From the NCBI GenBank assembly GCA_017848075.1, contig JAGALG010000116.1:1-8336 (forward strand): DNA of 8,336 nucleotides, read 5' to 3'. A program made the position numbers and the translations under genes. Origin of the DNA: Oscillospiraceae bacterium. Its GTDB lineage: Bacteria > Bacillota > Clostridia > Oscillospirales > Ruminococcaceae. Below, one piece after another: positions 6,110-8,336 of this stretch; the first letter of the stretch is position 1, and each line of letters begins with the position of its first letter. The notes below the pieces were generated by a model. It had not been told where the DNA came from. It worked only from the letters and a program-made list of their open reading frames with translations, and ran no database searches.

Positions 6110-7738
6110 CTACATCATACCACCCATGCCGCCGCCTGCTGGCATTGGAGCTTCTTTTTCATCTGGGTTATCCGTTACCAGAGATTCGGTAGTCAGCACC
6201 ATGGAAGCAACGGAAGCTGCGTTCTGCAGAGCGGAACGGGTCACTTTGGTTGGATCCACAATACCGGATTCGATCATTTCTTTATATTCTTCTGCCGCAG
6301 CATCGAAGCCGTAACCGACTTTACCGCTGGTCAGCAGAGTATTTACGATAACGGAGCCATCCAGACCTGCGTTCGCAGCGATCTGACGAACTGGTTCTTC
6401 CAGAGCTTTCAGCACGATGCGTGCACCGGTGCGCTCGTCGCCTTCCAGAGAATCAACCAGAGCTTTTACAGCTGGAATTGCATTGATCAGAGCGGTACCG
6501 CCGCCTGCAACGATGCCTTCCTCTACTGCTGCTGTGGTTGCAGACAGAGCATCTTCTATGCGCAGTTTTTTCTCTTTCATTTCGATTTCGGTAGCAGCAC
6601 CTACTTTGATAACAGCAACACCGCCAGCCAGTTTTGCCAGGCGTTCCTGCAGTTTTTCAGCTTCGTATTCAGAGGTAGTCTCCTCCAGCTGAGAACGGAT
6701 CTGAGCAACACGATCTTTGATCATCGCTGGATCTCCGGCACCGTCTACGATGATGGTGCTTTCTTTAGTGATTTTCACCTGTTTTGCCATACCCAGGCAC
6801 ATCATGTTCGCATCTTTCAGCTCCAGACCCAGATCAGCAGTAATCACTTCACCACCGGTCAGGATTGCGATATCGCGGAGCATTTCTTTTCTGCGGTCGC
6901 CAAAGCCAGGAGCTTTTACAGCAACACAGGTGAATACACCGCGCAGTTTGTTCAGCAGCAGAGTGGACAGTGCTTCGCCTTCCACATCTTCTGCAATGAT
7001 AACCAGTTTTTTACCTGCCTGAACCATTTCTTCCAGCAGAGGCAGAATATCCTGTACGGAGGAGATTTTTTTATCGGTGATCAAAATGAGGGCATCATCG
7101 ATCACTGCTTCCATCTTATCGGTATCGGTCACCATGTATGGAGACAGGTAGCCACGGTCGAACTGCATACCTTCTACTACTTCAGAGTAGGTTTCAGCAG
7201 TTTTGGATTCTTCGATGGTGATAACGCCGTCGCGGGATACTTTTTCCATTGCATCTGCAATCAGTTTACCAACGAAAGCATCGTCAGCAGATACAGTAGC
7301 AACACGCTCGATATCAGCTGGGCCGCTTACCTGTTTGGAGTTTGCCACAACAGCTTCTACAGCAGTTGCAACTGCACGGTTGATACCTTTTTTCAGAACC
7401 ATTGGATTTGCGCCGGCAGTAACATTTTTCATACCTTCGCGAACCAGAGCCTGTGCCAACAGAGTAGCGGTAGTGGTACCGTCACCGGCAGCATCGTTGG
7501 TTTTTACAGCAACTTCTTTTACCAGCTGAGCACCCATGTTTTCAAATGGATCTTCCAGTTCGATCTCTTTTGCAATGGTCACACCGTCATTGGTGATGAG
7601 TGGTGCACCGAATTTTTTATCCAGAACCACATTGCGGCCTTTTGGACCGAGGGTGATTTTTACAGTGTTAGCCAGTTTATCGATACCAGCCTGCAGGGAT
7701 TTACGAGCGTCTTCGCCGTAAGCAATTACTTTGGACAT
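6110..7738 (-). CDS. groEL: Chaperonin GroEL (Hsp60)
   Basis: GroEL forms the double-ring ATP-driven folding chamber that works with the GroES lid in the cytoplasm. The 542-residue product is of normal length and highly recognisable: start MSKVIAYGEDARKSL, ITLGPKGRNVVLD (28-40), TNDGVTIAKE (49-58) with the nucleotide-site Asp51, and GDGTTTATLLAQ (85-96) with Asp86. Further on are the apical-domain stretch APGFGDRRKEML, VAGGGTALI near the C-terminal equatorial part, and the flexible Gly-Met tail ending GGMGGMM before TAG. The ATG at 7738 has a perfect AGGAGG (complement of 7748-7753) at 9 bases. It follows groES by 89 bases with no promoter of its own, so it shares the CIRCE-controlled groES promoter and is ended by the terminator at 6006-6041. 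Nothing in the sequence suggests a specialised paralogue. Confidence 0.99.
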   Translation of the reverse strand: MSKVIAYGEDARKSLQAGIDKLANTVKITLGPKGRNVVLDKKFGAPLITNDGVTIAKEIELEDPFENMGAQLVKEVAVKTNDAAGDGTTTATLLAQALVREGMKNVTAGANPMVLKKGINRAVATAVEAVVANSKQVSGPADIERVATVSADDAFVGKLIADAMEKVSRDGVITIEESKTAETYSEVVEGMQFDRGYLSPYMVTDTDKMEAVIDDALILITDKKISSVQDILPLLEEMVQAGKKLVIIAEDVEGEALSTLLLNKLRGVFTCVAVKAPGFGDRRKEMLRDIAILTGGEVITADLGLELKDANMMCLGMAKQVKITKESTIIVDGAGDPAMIKDRVAQIRSQLEETTSEYEAEKLQERLAKLAGGVAVIKVGAATEIEMKEKKLRIEDALSATTAAVEEGIVAGGGTALINAIPAVKALVDSLEGDERTGARIVLKALEEPVRQIAANAGLDGSVIVNTLLTSGKVGYGFDAAAEEYKEMIESGIVDPTKVTRSALQNAASVASMVLTTESLVTDNPDEKEAPMPAGGGMGGMM

Positions 7739-7781
7739 GGTAGTATGCCTCCTAAAATTGTTAGTAAAAATTCTGTTTTAT

Positions 7782-7803
7782 GCCTTTGTCTCTAAGGACA
7801 GGC
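7782..7803 (-). other. Hairpin in the groES-groEL intergenic region
   Basis: In the transcript GCC-TGTC, a 6-base loop CTTAGA, and GACA-AA-GGC can form a 7-bp stem with an AA bulge. It has no U-run, so it is not a terminator. It may be an mRNA processing or stability element between the two cistrons, as known for groESL messages of some bacteria; the function here is inference. Confidence 0.35.
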
Positions 7804-7827
7804 TCAAGATTCGCAGAGAACCGTTTC

Positions 7828-8115
7828 CTATTCTTCCACGATAGCCAGTACATCGCCCTGGCGCATGAACACATATTCCTGACCGTCTACTTTTACTTCG
7901 CTGCCCAGGAATTTGCTGATAAGAACTTTGTCGCCTTCTTTGATGAACATGGTCACTTCTTTACCGTCTACCATGCCGCCTGGGCCAACAGCCAGAACCT
8001 CAGCGATCTGTGGTTTTTCCTTTGCAGCAGCAGTCAGGATCAGGCCGCTTTTGGTGGTTTCTTCAGCCTCAGTCATTTTAACCAGAACGCGGTCGCCCAG
8101 TGGTTTGATTGTCAT
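7828..8115 (-). CDS. groES: Co-chaperonin GroES (Hsp10)
   Basis: GroES is the seven-subunit lid that binds ATP-loaded GroEL and closes the folding chamber. The 95-residue protein matches the family length and pattern: MTIKPLGDRVLVK at the start, then the mobile loop (about residues 16-34, with ETTKSGLIL) that contacts the GroEL apical domains. VLAVGPG at 41-47, the GDKVLISKFLGSEVK strand and a YVFMRQGDVLAIVEE end follow. The ATG at 8115 has GGAGGA (complement of 8122-8127) at 6 bases. It is the first gene of the groESL operon. Its 5' leader carries the CIRCE operator, so expression should be repressed by HrcA and rise when unfolded proteins accumulate. hrcA itself is not in the window. The stop is TAG. 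Confidence 0.99.
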   Translation of the reverse strand: MTIKPLGDRVLVKMTEAEETTKSGLILTAAAKEKPQIAEVLAVGPGGMVDGKEVTMFIKEGDKVLISKFLGSEVKVDGQEYVFMRQGDVLAIVEE

Positions 8116-8160
8116 GTCGATTCCTCCGTAGTATATGATAATATTGTTAAACGATTGTTT

Positions 8161-8187
8161 TTAGCACTCCTTCATTTCAAGTGCTAA
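8161..8187 (-). promoter_or_regulatory. CIRCE operator (HrcA binding site) of groESL
   Basis: The plus strand reads TTAGCACTC, nine bases, AAGTGCTAA. This matches the CIRCE consensus TTAGCACTC-N9-GAGTGCTAA in 17 of 18 arm bases; the only change is G to A at 8179. It begins 5 bases after the -10 box, so it covers the transcription start and early leader. There HrcA would block RNA polymerase. Confidence 0.96.
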
Positions 8188-8191
8188 ACAT

Positions 8192-8220
8192 AGAATAGCG
8201 CAGCTTGGGAAAAAAATCAA
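8192..8220 (-). promoter_or_regulatory. SigA-type promoter of groESL
   Basis: On the minus strand TTGATT (8220-8215) and TATTCT (8197-8192) are separated by 17 bases. The predicted start lies near 8185, at the edge of the CIRCE operator, giving a leader of roughly 70 bases before groES. Confidence 0.8.
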
Positions 8221-8312
8221 GAGCAAATTCCATGATTTCATAAATCCAGTACAATTTTAACACTTCGTTCAATGTTTTTCCATCGAAATCTGTCCCGCTA
8301 AAGAAAAAGATA

Positions 8313-8321
8313 TGCTATACT
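8313..8321 (+). promoter_or_regulatory. Possible divergent extended -10 promoter at the right edge
   Basis: TGCTATACT fits an extended -10 element (TGn followed by TATACT) pointing out of the window. No convincing -35 lies 16-18 bases upstream. It may serve a plus-strand gene starting beyond 8336, but this cannot be seen. The stretch 8222-8312 otherwise shows no gene or clear site. Confidence 0.35.
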
Positions 8322-8336
8322 GAAGTCAACAATGTG

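Noticed and set aside
1..8336. Novel defence, mobile or biosynthetic system
   Set aside because: All coding space is taken by well-known housekeeping families in a conserved order; there are no integrase, transposase, phage, toxin, CRISPR or unknown multi-gene signatures.

Overview
The window looks like ordinary chromosomal DNA from a low-to-mid GC Firmicute, most likely of class Clostridia. The reasons are the gene order recJ–relA–dtd–MBL hydrolase–hemZ, a groESL operon under a CIRCE/HrcA operator, strong AGGAGG-type ribosome binding sites, SigA-type promoters, and GroEL/Rel/RecJ proteins of Gram-positive type. Genus cannot be fixed from the sequence alone. All recognised genes lie on the minus strand, so transcription runs from right to left. 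No transposon, phage, CRISPR, tRNA or rRNA is visible, and no gene-free stretch exceeds 300 bases.

Layout from right to left. The right edge (8116-8336) is a regulatory region with a TTGATT/17/TATTCT promoter and a CIRCE operator, plus a possible divergent extended -10 promoter for a gene outside the window. Then come groES (8115-7828) and groEL (7738-6110). A bidirectional intrinsic terminator (6006-6041) closes the chaperonin operon. A second promoter (TTGAAT/17/TACAAT, 5933-5961) starts a housekeeping operon: recJ (5861-3789), relA/rel (3817-1607, overlapping recJ), dtd (1526-1062), an MBL-fold hydrolase (984-340) and the first 107 codons of hemZ (323 to the window edge).

The two operons cover protein folding under heat stress (GroES/GroEL), single-strand DNA processing in repair (RecJ), the stringent response (Rel), removal of D-amino acids from tRNA (Dtd), a glyoxalase-II-like metallohydrolase, and an anaerobic step of heme synthesis (HemZ).

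The one real anomaly is in relA. It is full length (736 codons before its natural stop) and has all domains, but codon 119 is an in-frame TAG where the family has Gln in an EEQQAEN-type motif. A single C-to-T change explains it. TAG is the apparent natural stop of dtd, relA, groEL and groES here, so recoding of TAG as an amino acid is unlikely. The break splits the ppGpp hydrolase (HD) domain and leaves the synthetase half as a separate 611-codon frame. Lesser observations are two identical hairpin repeats between relA and dtd, a small hairpin that puts the dtd Shine-Dalgarno in its loop, and a hairpin between groES and groEL. I see no evidence for a previously undescribed multi-gene system here.
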